Origin: CAZQVA01 sp964596685
Lineage (GTDB): Bacteria; Chlamydiota; Chlamydiia; Chlamydiales; VFKH01
Direction: 5' to 3'
Assembly (NCBI GenBank): GCA_964596685.1
Contig: CAZQVA010000028.1
Coordinates: forward strand, 1 to 5,572
Length of the DNA stretch: 5,572 bases
The position numbers and the translations under genes were made by a program. This document shows positions 1 to 5,347 of this stretch, in pieces (the stretch's first letter is position 1; each line of letters starts with the position of its first letter). The notes beneath the pieces were generated by a model. That model had not been told where the DNA came from and did no database searches. It saw only the letters and a list, made by a program, of their open reading frames with translations.

Positions 1-146
1 CCTTCCAAAGTGCCGACTTGTTGTTTGGATTCCACATCGAAAATCGGAATACGGTTATTGTAGCCAGCCACAGCGATGGTGCCGTCCCCTAAATCAGCCA
101 GCGCAAATACTACATATCGCACATTAATATTCTCAAAGCTGGTCAT
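1..146 (-). CDS. WD40-type beta-propeller protein, N-terminal part, runs off the left edge
   Basis: Read on the minus strand from the ATG at 146-144, 48 codons stay open to the window edge. The protein begins MTSFENINVRYVVFALADLG and continues DGTIAVAGYNNRIPIFDVES, then KQQVGTLEG. This matches the WD40 blade pattern: a short strand, L-x-D-G-T-(I/L)-A-x-(A/S)-G, then R-I-x-I-(F/W)-D-V, then a T-L-x-G-H-like end cut off by the edge. WD40 proteins are scaffolds for protein complexes; the specific role cannot be told from one blade. The start is chosen because it is the first ATG before the blade and lies after a purine-rich leader. The frame is open a little further upstream (through about 180), so an upstream exon spliced near the CAG at about 153 is possible. 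No frame errors are seen, unlike the LRR gene. Divergent from the possible plus-strand gene at 976-1487. Confidence 0.72.
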   Translation of the reverse strand, partial: MTSFENINVRYVVFALADLGDGTIAVAGYNNRIPIFDVESKQQVGTLE

Positions 147-975
147 GTCTTCTGTCTGTCTGTCTGGTTGGTTTGTTGGAAGGACTTTTTTTTTTTTTTT
201 TTTTTTGAAAAATCTCAGCCAAACTGCCAACACCGTCTCAGTCACCTACAATGCCTACTGCACATGGCTATTTGCTGTGCAGCGACCTTGAATATCTGTG
301 CCTGGCAGAGATATGCACAGCTTTCTTGGCATTTTCGGATCGCGAGATGAAACTCTGAGTCGTTGTTGCTGGGGCTGTTGCTCGGCTCACAGCAGCTCTC
401 CATTGAGTGCAGCCCTCCTCTCCCCTCTCCTCCCCCACGCATCGAGGCCTTGGCTGCTGGGTGAAGTGGCGGTGTTTCGCCCCCTGTATGGGAACTGCAG
501 CACGATTGACAGCATTTGTCGCAAATTTGAGCTGGACTTTTGAAGGCTTTGTTTGAGGGGATTTCTCTCTCCTTCTTCTTCTTCTTGGTTTAAATTGGTG
601 ACGCTGGCTGCATGCACAGCTGACATCGCCCGTCAAAGTATGTCAAAAGTCCTTCCTCAGAGTGCCTCGGTTAGATCTCAATTCTCGCCTTCTTTTACTT
701 TCCAAATCTCAACAATCCCAACCAACAATTCTTCCTCTCTTCCTTTCCTTTCAAACAATAAACATCGACCAGATAAAGTCTAACAGCCGTTACGCACTGA
801 CACCACTTCAAGCCGACTTCAGATTTCCCCCCAAATTGCCAACAAATAGCTCAACTGGATTTCCACGCATTTTTGCTTTTTTTCTCAAGCCAAATCCGAT
901 CTCTCTCTCCCCGCTCCCCCCCTCCCTGATTGGATATCTCACAATATTTGCTGCCTTTACAAGTGCCATGCTTAG
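147..975. other. Pyrimidine-rich region without a supportable gene; possible upstream region between divergent genes
   Basis: No reading frame here gives a recognisable protein. The plus strand is strongly C/T-rich, with (TCTG)4 at 151-166, T21 at 186-206, (CTT)5 near 572-586 and CT/C runs near 899-922. Open frames in such sequence are Ser/Leu/Phe/Pro-rich on the plus strand and Lys/Arg/Glu-rich on the minus strand by composition alone. A minus-strand frame at 387-626 has an ATG and 79 codons and could be an upstream exon of the WD40 gene, but nothing else supports it. The region could hold promoters or 5' UTRs for the WD40 gene (minus) and the possible gene at 976-1487 (plus). Confidence 0.4.
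186..206 (+). repeat. T21 homopolymer run
   Basis: Uninterrupted run of 21 T on the plus strand, about 40 bases upstream of the WD40 start codon, where it reads as an A-tract on that gene's strand. A (TCTG)4 microsatellite lies just beside it at 151-166. A-tracts upstream of genes can act as nucleosome-excluding elements in many eukaryotes; that role is inference here. Confidence 0.9.
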
Positions 976-1487
976 CACTCTCTTTGGCTGTTGCGTCCCT
1001 CATTCATTTCTCCACAACTCGACTGCGAAGGGAAGCAAACAAAAGAAAAGGAGGAAGAAAGCTCTCCAAATGGCCACTTGGTCGATTTTTATTCTCGCTT
1101 GCTGGAGATGTTTGGAGGCTGTCTCGAATTGTGTGTTTTTAGTGACGACTCTTTGTTTGGTGTTTCCTTTCATGGCACAATGACACAGCTTCAAGTCATT
1201 TCTTGAGCAGTGGTTTGTGATTTTCCTCTCTTTGTCTGTTTGTTTGTAACTCTTGGAGAATATCAAGCAAGCCATCAAGGCACTTTGATGAGGCAATGAA
1301 GGATGCAGGAGGAAAATCCCCCCTTGAAGAAAAAACAGAGCAAAGAGAGAAGAAAAAAGGAAAGGAAAATAAAGTTGATGAAGTCGACAGAGACAGCGAT
1401 GATAGTGTCGAAGGAATCCAGCTCACTGAAAATCCCTCCATGCGAAACAAACAGCTTTTTCCCTCTTCTTTTATTGATAAACATTGA
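976..1487 (+). CDS. Possible plus-strand gene end, charged tail, product unknown
   Basis: Two plus-strand stretches look protein-like but are not recognised. From 976 to the TGA at 1204-1206 the frame includes NGHLVDFYSRLLEMFGG and FSDDSLFGVSFHGTMTQLQ, but two other frames are also open over 976-1142, so the choice is weak. A GT at 1197 and an AG at 1257-1258 could bound an intron. From 1250 the frame reads LLENIKQAIKAL. One base later it becomes DEAMKDAGGKSPLEEKTEQR, then a Lys/Glu/Asp-rich tail ending MRNKQLFPSSFIDKH and TGA at 1485-1487. The helix-like first part and acidic/basic tail suggest a charged, partly disordered C-terminus. Joining the two halves needs a one-base correction at 1283-1286. 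It would lie divergent to the WD40 gene and convergent to the LRR gene. Confidence 0.3.
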
Positions 1488-1844
1488 GAGAGAGGGGAAA
1501 ATGAGCAGTTCAAAGAGTGTCTTGATACTTTGCTGCTTCTTCTTGCTTTTGGTTTGCTTTTTTTATTGCCAACGATTTGCAAAAATGATATTTGAAAAAG
1601 AAAAAAATAGTGTTTAAAAATGCTTGCTGTTGCTTTTTTTGAGAAAGAAAGAAGAGTCAGTTTGTCAGCTCAACAAGAATTGCCACTTAATTTAAAGCAA
1701 AAGCAAAGCATTCAATTTTCTCACTTCATCTTATTTACCCCCCTCAGCAAAAAGCATCAGATTTGTCTTTTGTCTTGTCTTCTTTTTGTCTATTTTTGCT
1801 GAACTTCTCTCGAATGCCTCAAACAAATCCAAGCCAATGCCAAA
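1488..1844. other. No gene seen; likely region between convergent transcription units
   Basis: A/T-rich homopolymer stretches with no recognisable protein in any frame. One minus-strand segment at about 1735-1845 stays open after the TGA at 1847-1845 (including FGIGLDLFEAFERSSAK) and could be coding by chance or part of an exon. If the possible plus gene ends at 1487 and the LRR gene at 1845 or 1943, this is their shared 3' region. No clear poly(A) signal close to either end could be supported. Confidence 0.35.
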
Positions 1845-1942
1845 TCAAAAATAATCCAGCTTGACGTCATCTACAAATCAGCACAAAAAAAAGACATTCA
1901 GAAATGACAAAAAGTAAGCAACAAACACCATCAAAAAAGAAA

Positions 1943-2436
1943 TTAAGAAAGCAGCCTAAAAAATCTCCTCTTGTTGAGTTGCTTTCTTCCTTTCTTGCCA
2001 AAAATAATAACAAATGGACAGGTGCAAATAAATGTGTGTCTGAGATTGCTCAAGCTTGTACCTATTGGTTTTCTTGGTCTTGAATTCCCCAAGCCTCGAA
2101 GTGACCTTTTGGTTATCAAAGTAGATTCGTGATTGGGACCGTACACTGACTCGAAGATCGCCAATGCTCGCTCCAACAGGCGATCCAGGACGTTGATCGA
2201 TTTTGACATCTCACAAAGAGAGGCATCTTGTCCATCCTGTCCATCTTGGCACCGTGTGTTGGAGCTGGCGATGGCTTGAGAAGTGCAGGAGGGATAGCAC
2301 ATGGCTTCAGGAATGGTCAAATACTGCAGGAATTCGGCATCACAGATTGAAGCAGGCAGAGTGCCAGTGATGTTAGTCGAGGAAATATCAAAGAATTGAA
2401 GTAGTAAAAGATCGCCAATCGAAGTAGGCACAGTTC
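1943..2436 (-). CDS. Last exon: final LRR, Cys-containing C-cap and one kinesin-light-chain-type TPR
   Basis: The acceptor TCTGTAG precedes G2436, and GA completes a Gly codon in phase 1. The exon reads GTVPTSIGDLLLLQFFDISS and TNITGTLPASICDAEFLQYL (one full LRR and most of another). A cap with Cys residues follows (MCYPSC, TRCQDGQDGQDASLC), of the kind that closes an LRR block. Next comes LDRLLERALAIFESVYGPNH and ESTLITKRSL (about 2188-2090), which matches the kinesin-light-chain TPR signature (L/Y-E-R-A-L-A-I-x-E-x-V-x-G-P-x-H-x-x-T). No second TPR follows. The frame stays open to the stop at 1943, but the last 40 residues look like intron sequence. A possible donor (G, then GTACAAG) at 2062/2061 spliced to an acceptor TTTGTAG at 1871 would give the ending PIDDVKLDYF and TGA at 1847-1845. 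No frame error is needed here. Confidence 0.68.
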
Positions 2437-2557
2437 CTACAGACATTATTGAAGAAAAGAAAAAAAAGAAAAATAATCATCAAAAATAAATTACAAAAAC
2501 AATAAATTTACAAAGTAGAGCAAGGAGAGTGAAGTATCAATAATTATTGCTTCCTAC

Positions 2558-2703
2558 CAGTCAACCTTATTTCCGCCAACACTAAAATAAATTATTGCTT
2601 TATGCATTCCAGCAGTGGATGGAATAGTGCCAGAAAAGGACTTTTTGAAAAGCCAACAAAGGAGAACAACTTCGGAAAGTTAGCAAAAAAGACGGCAACG
2701 TTC
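2558..2703 (-). pseudogene. LRR exon with two repeats and several single-base frame breaks
   Basis: Acceptor CGGTAG precedes G2703; donor GTAGGAA follows G2558. Read with corrections, it gives GTLPSFFANFPKLFSFVGF, then SKSPFSGTIPSTAG, then MHKAIIYFSVGGNKVTG, two LRR units. Breaks are needed in the T6 run at about 2685-2690, in the T run of CCTTTTC at about 2640, and just before the donor (extra G in GTTGACTG). The size, 146 bases, is two bases over two 72-base repeats. The intron to the last exon is 121 bases (2557-2437). Confidence 0.55.
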
Positions 2704-2819
2704 CTACCGAAAGAGAACAAAATTAATTTAAATTATTTCCTTTTCTAGTTTATGAAGTAATTTTTGAAAGAAAATAATGATTTTTTTAGATTTATTTATT
2801 CTTTTATTTTTTTCTTGAC

Positions 2820-2968
2820 CAGTAAAGCGATTATTTTGAAAGTAAAAAAAAACCCACTAAGGTTTGACATTCTGTTGGGAAAATCTGGCAAAAGACCGAA
2901 GAAGAAATTAGCGAAGAAAGAAAACATGCTAAAATATCTCAATTTTGAAAAGCCACAAAAGCCAAATC
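2820..2968 (-). pseudogene. LRR exon with two repeats, frame break in a T9 run, weak donor
   Basis: Acceptor AAATAG precedes G2968. The frame reads SKLRYFSMFSFFANFFFG and LLPDFPNRMSNLSG, a repeat end followed by a repeat start, then runs into nine T. One base change in that run restores FQNNRFTG directly before GTCAAG, which would be the donor (G2819 T2818) but lacks the usual purine-A-G-T. The first repeat begins with GFGFCGF, so its usual Pro position is not conserved. Length 149 bases against 144 for two repeats. The intron to the next exon is 116 bases. Confidence 0.55.
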
Positions 2969-3045
2969 CTATTTGTTGTTTTTCAGAAATTAATGAAATA
3001 ATTTTTAAAAAAGCAGAAAATTTTTTATTTTATTTTTAAAAAAAC

Positions 3046-3118
3046 CCTGGGAAATAATTGTTGTACAAATATAAATAGTAAATAATGGCAATTGTTTGCA
3101 AAGAAGGAGGAATTTTGC
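3046..3118 (-). pseudogene. Single-LRR exon, one base longer than expected
   Basis: Acceptor ATTTAG precedes G3118, and GC completes a Gly codon. The exon reads GKIPPSLQTIAIIYYLYLY then NNYFPG, a complete 24-residue LRR with no stop. The only GT donor after it (G3045) leaves the exon one base too long (73 instead of 72), because of a GGG run at the border. The intron to the next exon is 77 bases. Confidence 0.62.
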
Positions 3119-3164
3119 CTAAATTTGAAGGATTATTTTTAAAAATAAAAACGCAAAAAGAGTT

Positions 3165-3210
3165 GAAAAAAGCAGAAAAAAGCAGAAAAAAAGCAGAAAA
3201 AAGCAGAAAA
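3165..3210 (+). repeat. Short tandem repeat of GCAG plus A5-A7
   Basis: Four copies of AGCAGAAAAA-like units in a row with small A-run differences. They lie inside an intron of the LRR gene, where on the coding strand they give a T/C-rich tract. Confidence 0.8.
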
Positions 3211-3244
3211 TATCAACAACAACAGCAAGAAGAAAAAAATAAAC

Positions 3245-3388
3245 CTTCAAATTGATTTTACAAACATTAATCGATGCTAATTTTGGTAGATTTGCCAAGA
3301 TATTCGGCAAAGCTCCAGTCAAGAAATTTCCTGGAAAATTTAAATTAGCCAATAAAAGGCAGCGAGCCAACGGATGACGGGAAATTTC
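3245..3388 (-). pseudogene. LRR exon with two repeats, one internal frame break
   Basis: Acceptor TTGGTAG precedes G3388. The first frame reads GNFPSSVGSLPF; one base later the second frame reads LANLNFPGNFLTG, then ALPNILANLPKLASINVCK and INLK up to a possible donor at 3244 (GTTTAT). Together this is exactly two LRR units, and the exon length is exactly 144 bases, so the +1 break inside and the one-base shortfall at the donor cancel. The second repeat has Ile where the consensus Asn is expected. The intron to the next exon is 126 bases and contains the GCAG-A repeats at 3165-3210. Confidence 0.62.
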
Positions 3389-3454
3389 CTACCAACAACA
3401 TTCAAAGTATTAATAAAAAATAAAAATCTAACTCATTTTAAATCCAAAAAAGAG

Positions 3455-3567
3455 AATTTTATTTTATTTTATTTTTACCAATTAGATGGCAGTTATTGAT
3501 TGAAAATCTAATTGACGACAAATATCCTTTTTTTTACAGTTTTTATAAAATAAAATAAAAATAAAAA
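3455..3567. repeat. Inverted A/T repeats flanking a short LRR exon
   Basis: A (ATTTT)n tract at 3455-3477 and a (TAAAA)n tract at 3546-3567 are close to complementary and lie on either side of the 48-base exon. In RNA they could pair and put the exon in a loop. Simple composition in AT-rich introns could also produce this. Confidence 0.45.
3479..3526 (-). pseudogene. Shortened LRR exon (17 residues), in phase on both sides
   Basis: An A-rich acceptor (AAAAG) precedes G3526; donor GTAAAAA follows G3479. The 48 bases read GYLSSIRFSINNCHLIG without a stop, with phase 1 at both ends. The second half matches the LRR consensus L-x-x-I-x-F-x-x-N-x-x-L-I-G; about seven residues are missing from the first half, including the Pro position. 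The loss is a multiple of three, so splicing would keep frame. Confidence 0.5.
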
Positions 3568-3620
3568 GATTTTTTGTAAAAAATGTAAAATCGATGCTGT
3601 TTGTCGCTTGAAAAAAATAC

Positions 3621-3694
3621 CCAGTAAAAAAGATTTTCCGCCAAGTAAAATACAAATAATTTCGTTAGTGAAGTCCAATCAGATGGAATAGTTC
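3621..3694 (-). pseudogene. Single-LRR exon without an AG acceptor
   Basis: The segment reads GTIPSDWTSLTKLFVFYLAE then NLF, and after one extra T in a T6 run, TG at a GT donor (G3620). This is a full 24-residue LRR. The bases just before the expected exon start are TT instead of AG (TTTTT then GAACT), so the usual acceptor is missing, most simply by loss of AG. Length 74 bases against 72 expected. Confidence 0.58.
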
Positions 3695-3778
3695 AAAAAC
3701 ACAAAAAATTACAAAAATTAAAAGATAAACCTTTCTTTTCTTTAAATTATAATTTATGACTTTTTTCCTTCTTTTCAC

Positions 3779-3811
3779 CTGACAAAGTAGACACGCTAGA
3801 GCGAAATTTGC
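3779..3811 (-). pseudogene. Half LRR exon (12 residues), in phase on both sides
   Basis: An acceptor-like GAAG precedes G3811 and donor GTGAAAAG follows G3779. The 33 bases read GKFRSSVSTLSG: the start of an LRR (G-x-F-x-S-S-V) joined to its end (L-S-G), with the middle 12 residues missing in frame. Phase is 1 at both ends, as in the other exons. The acceptor lacks a good pyrimidine tract and the match is short, so the call is tentative. Confidence 0.35.
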
Positions 3812-3917
3812 CTTCATTTTTTTGGATGAAATAAAAGATTTAAAAAATTCAAATCTTGTTAAAATTATTTTAGTAAAAAAAATTAATCAAAAATAAAAAG
3901 AAAATCATAAAAATTAC

Positions 3918-3987
3918 CACTAAAAAAATTGTAATTCAGCTTTAAAAAATTTGATTTTTGTAAGATTTGAAATTGAGGCAATTCCGC
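3918..3987 (-). pseudogene. Single-LRR exon with one extra T
   Basis: Acceptor AAATTAG precedes G3987; donor GTAATTT follows G3918. It reads GGIASISNLTKIKFFKAELQ then F-F; dropping one T from the T7 run at 3922-3928 gives SG at the donor. As it stands the frame meets TAG. The Pro of the G-x-I-P start is Ala (GCC for CCC). Length 70 bases, one over 69. Confidence 0.6.
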
Positions 3988-4090
3988 CTAATTTGATAAA
4001 TGCAAAAAAAACCAAAAAAAAAGATTTGAGAAAATTGTTTCTATTTTTGAAAAAAAATCATCAAAAATTACGAAAAAAAAGGCAACTTAC

Positions 4091-4160
4091 CAATGAAATT
4101 AATTTTAATATTTAGCGATGCCGACTGGTTGAGCTCGAACAATGACGAAGGAACTTCCCC
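4091..4160 (-). pseudogene. Single-LRR exon, one extra G at the acceptor
   Basis: Donor GTAAGT after G4091 is a textbook splice site. The exon reads GEVPSSLFELNQSASLNIKI then NFIG, a complete LRR with no stop. The acceptor sits in AAAAAAG followed by four G; three G would keep the usual phase 1, so there is one base too many. The next intron is 103 bases. Confidence 0.65.
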
Positions 4161-4239
4161 CTTTTTTGCACGCACAAAAATAATTAAAAATCAAAAAATA
4201 CTTTTTCAAAATTAAATTAAAAATTCAATCAAAACACAC

Positions 4240-4311
4240 CTGTCAATTGATTATTTTCAAAGTAAATTCTGCGAAGAAGTTTTAAATTAGAAATCTCAGT
4301 TGGCAAAGTGC
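4240..4311 (-). CDS. Single-LRR exon, intact
   Basis: Acceptor AAACAG precedes G4311 and donor GTGTGT follows G4240. The 72 bases read GTLPTEISNLKLLRRIYFEN then NQLTG, a perfect 24-residue plant-type LRR, phase 1 at both ends and no stop. This is the clearest evidence for the one-repeat-per-exon structure. Confidence 0.78.
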
Positions 4312-4422
4312 CTGTTTAAATTTGTAAAAAAAGAGAAAAAAGAGAAAAAATGCAGCAATAAACACAACGAAAAATAATAAAAATAATAAAACAAAACTTT
4401 ACTTTAATTTTTATTTGTTTGC

Positions 4423-4491
4423 CTGTTAAGCTGTTGTGAGTAAATTCCAAATATTTCAGCGAAATAAGTTGAAAGACGGCTGCGATCGTTC
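4423..4491 (-). CDS. Single-LRR exon, intact, with a GC donor
   Basis: Acceptor TGTCTGCAG precedes G4491. The 69 bases read GTIAAVFQLISLKYLEFT then HNSLTG, a 23-residue LRR with phase 1 at both ends. The base pair after the exon is GC (ACAG then GCAAAC) where other exons have GT, so the intron 4422-4312 (111 bases) would be of the GC-AG class, or the donor is mutated. The usual Pro is Ala (GCA for CCA). Confidence 0.72.
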
Positions 4492-4566
4492 CTGCAGACA
4501 AAAAAATAGAATTATTTCTTCTTTTGAAAAACAAAAAAAACAAAAATTTAAATCAATTTTTTTTAC

Positions 4567-4697
4567 CTTGAAGATGTGTGTTGTAAAGCGACAAAAATAA
4601 ATTCAAATTGCTGAGGGAAGGCTTTTAGTCAGAGAATTACAAGGCAAATCTAAGCAGAGCAACTCCGTCAACAACGATAGCGAAAACGGAACTTGCC
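4567..4697 (-). pseudogene. LRR exon with two repeats and one frame break
   Basis: Acceptor TTCTGCAG precedes G4697; donor GTAAAAA follows G4567. It reads GQVPFSLSLLTELLCLDLPC then NSLTKSLPSAI; the frame then meets TGA, while one base over it reads NLNLFLSLYNTHLQG straight to the donor. This is a full LRR followed by a second one short by a residue or two at the break. The intron to the next exon is 75 bases. Confidence 0.62.
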
Positions 4698-4731
4698 CTG
4701 CAGAAAATTACAAAAAAAAGAAAAGAATTAC

Positions 4732-4958
4732 AATCGAAGATGAACGGAGGATGTCGAGCAGCAGGTTGTCGTTAAGGTTGTTCCTATAGAAGTCAATTTA
4801 GTCGATGGTTTGATTGGAGTCAGTCTGAAGGCCGTACCAATCGCTGAAGGGCAAATCTGACAGCCAATTGGTGTTGCATCTCCGATTATCTCCCACTGAG
4901 TTGCCTCGTAAAACTCCTCAAGAGCTGCAAACGTTGCATTTCGATAGCTTTCTGCCAT
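4732..4958 (-). pseudogene. N-terminal cap exon of the LRR gene, one frame break and one in-frame TAA
   Basis: From ATG at 4958-4956 the frame reads MAESYRNATFAALEEFYEAT, the usual helical start of an LRR N-cap (A-L-x-x-F-Y-x-A-T). The frame then shifts by one base near 4894 (CAGTGGG), after which it reads GDNRRCNTNWLSDLPFSDWY, GLQTDSNQTID, a TAA at 4800-4798, and IDFYRNNLNDNLLLDILR. The N-T-N-W-L-x-D, D-W-Y-G-L and T-D-S-N motifs are typical of the cap before the first LRR; Arg replaces the usual Trp after G-D-N. The open frame extends upstream to an ATG at 5006, so an earlier start or exon is possible. The gap to the next exon (4731-4698) is only 34 bases but has a GT start, a pyrimidine tract and CTGCAG. 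Confidence 0.65.
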
Positions 4959-5049
4959 CACGAGGAACCTCTGGCATCGAAATCTTTCTTTTCTTCTTTC
5001 TTCCAATCATCTTCTTCTGTATTTGTGTGTTTTTGTGCAAACCATTTTC

Positions 5050-5190
5050 CAAAACTCGAGTTTTTTCTTCTCAAGATGGAAAGTCCCCAAACTCCCACAA
5101 TTTGCCAAAGCTCTTCCTCCGCCGCTGCTGCAGCGATTCCAGTGGGGGCAAATCGATACCAATGACTTGGCTGTGGTCTGTGTGCCTGAT
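5050..5190 (-). pseudogene. Second, partial LRR N-cap and first repeat upstream of the main gene
   Basis: On the same strand as the main gene, the frame reads RHTDHSQVIGIDLPP. After one base in a C5 run it continues as TGIAAAAEEELWQIVGVWGL, then SILRRKNSSFGK. T-D-H-S-Q-V-I-G-I-D-L lines up with T-D-S-N-Q-T-I-D-x-I-D-F of the cap at 4732-4958, and L-W-x-I-V-x-V-W-x-L-S-I-L-x-x-x-N-S follows the LRR spacing approximately. No continuation into further repeats is seen before the next cap. It may be the head of a truncated tandem copy, or a cap between two LRR blocks of one larger gene. Confidence 0.42.
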
Positions 5191-5347
5191 TCTCAAGGTT
5201 ATCCCCCCACCTGACTCTTCTCGAGCGATATTTATCAATTTTATTTGCAATTTTTTAAAATTTTCTTAGAATCCAAGCATTTAGTCAGTGACTGACTCTG
5301 CCTCAGCCCTTTTCTCTCTCTGCCAATCTATCACAGACTAAGCGCCT

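Larger units (their letters stand above)
1943..4958 (-). pseudogene. Multi-exon LRR gene with C-terminal TPR unit; broken, or carrying homopolymer sequence errors
   Basis: Reading the minus strand segment by segment gives an N-cap exon (4958-4732), exons of about one or two 24-residue LRRs ending at 4567, 4423, 4240, 4091, 3918, 3779, 3621, 3479, 3245, 3046, 2820 and 2558, and a last exon from 2436. Repeats follow the plant-type pattern G-x-(I/L)-P-x-x-(I/L)-x-x-L-x-x-L-x-x-L-x-(L/F)-x-x-N-x-L-T-G. Nearly every exon starts with two bases finishing a Gly codon and ends with its first G (phase 1-1), so exon borders fall at the repeat border. LRR proteins of this type bind proteins or glycans, often outside the cell; no signal peptide is clear. 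At least eight single-base frame breaks, one TAA stop, one lost acceptor and one GC donor argue for a pseudogene, but most indels sit in homopolymers, so sequence error is the rival explanation. Confidence 0.7.

Noticed and set aside
268..636. 122-codon open frame on the minus strand
   Set aside because: Arg/Lys/Glu/Gln-rich product from the complement of CT-rich DNA; no domain recognised and a second frame overlaps it.
662..1183. 173-codon open frame on the plus strand
   Set aside because: Ser/Leu/Phe/Pro-rich product expected from pyrimidine-rich DNA; no motif recognised, and other frames are open over the same bases.
1196..1582. 128-codon open frame on the minus strand
   Set aside because: Ser/Phe/Leu-rich mirror of the Lys/Glu-rich plus-strand segment; looks like its shadow.
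2764..3039. 91-codon Lys/Phe-rich frame on the plus strand
   Set aside because: Antisense to an LRR exon and its introns; composition explained by AT-rich sequence.
3165..3210. CRISPR-like array
   Set aside because: Units are about 10 bases, A-rich and without spacers; a simple tandem repeat inside an intron.
3400..4080. AT-rich stretch as an origin or organelle DNA
   Set aside because: The AT-richness is that of introns between LRR exons with regular borders and phase; no origin motif or organelle gene seen.
1943..4958. Reassignment of TAA/TAG to Gln (ciliate-type code)
   Set aside because: It would explain the N-cap TAA, but the other stops are explained better by single-base shifts that restore the LRR consensus, and TGA and TAG also interrupt.
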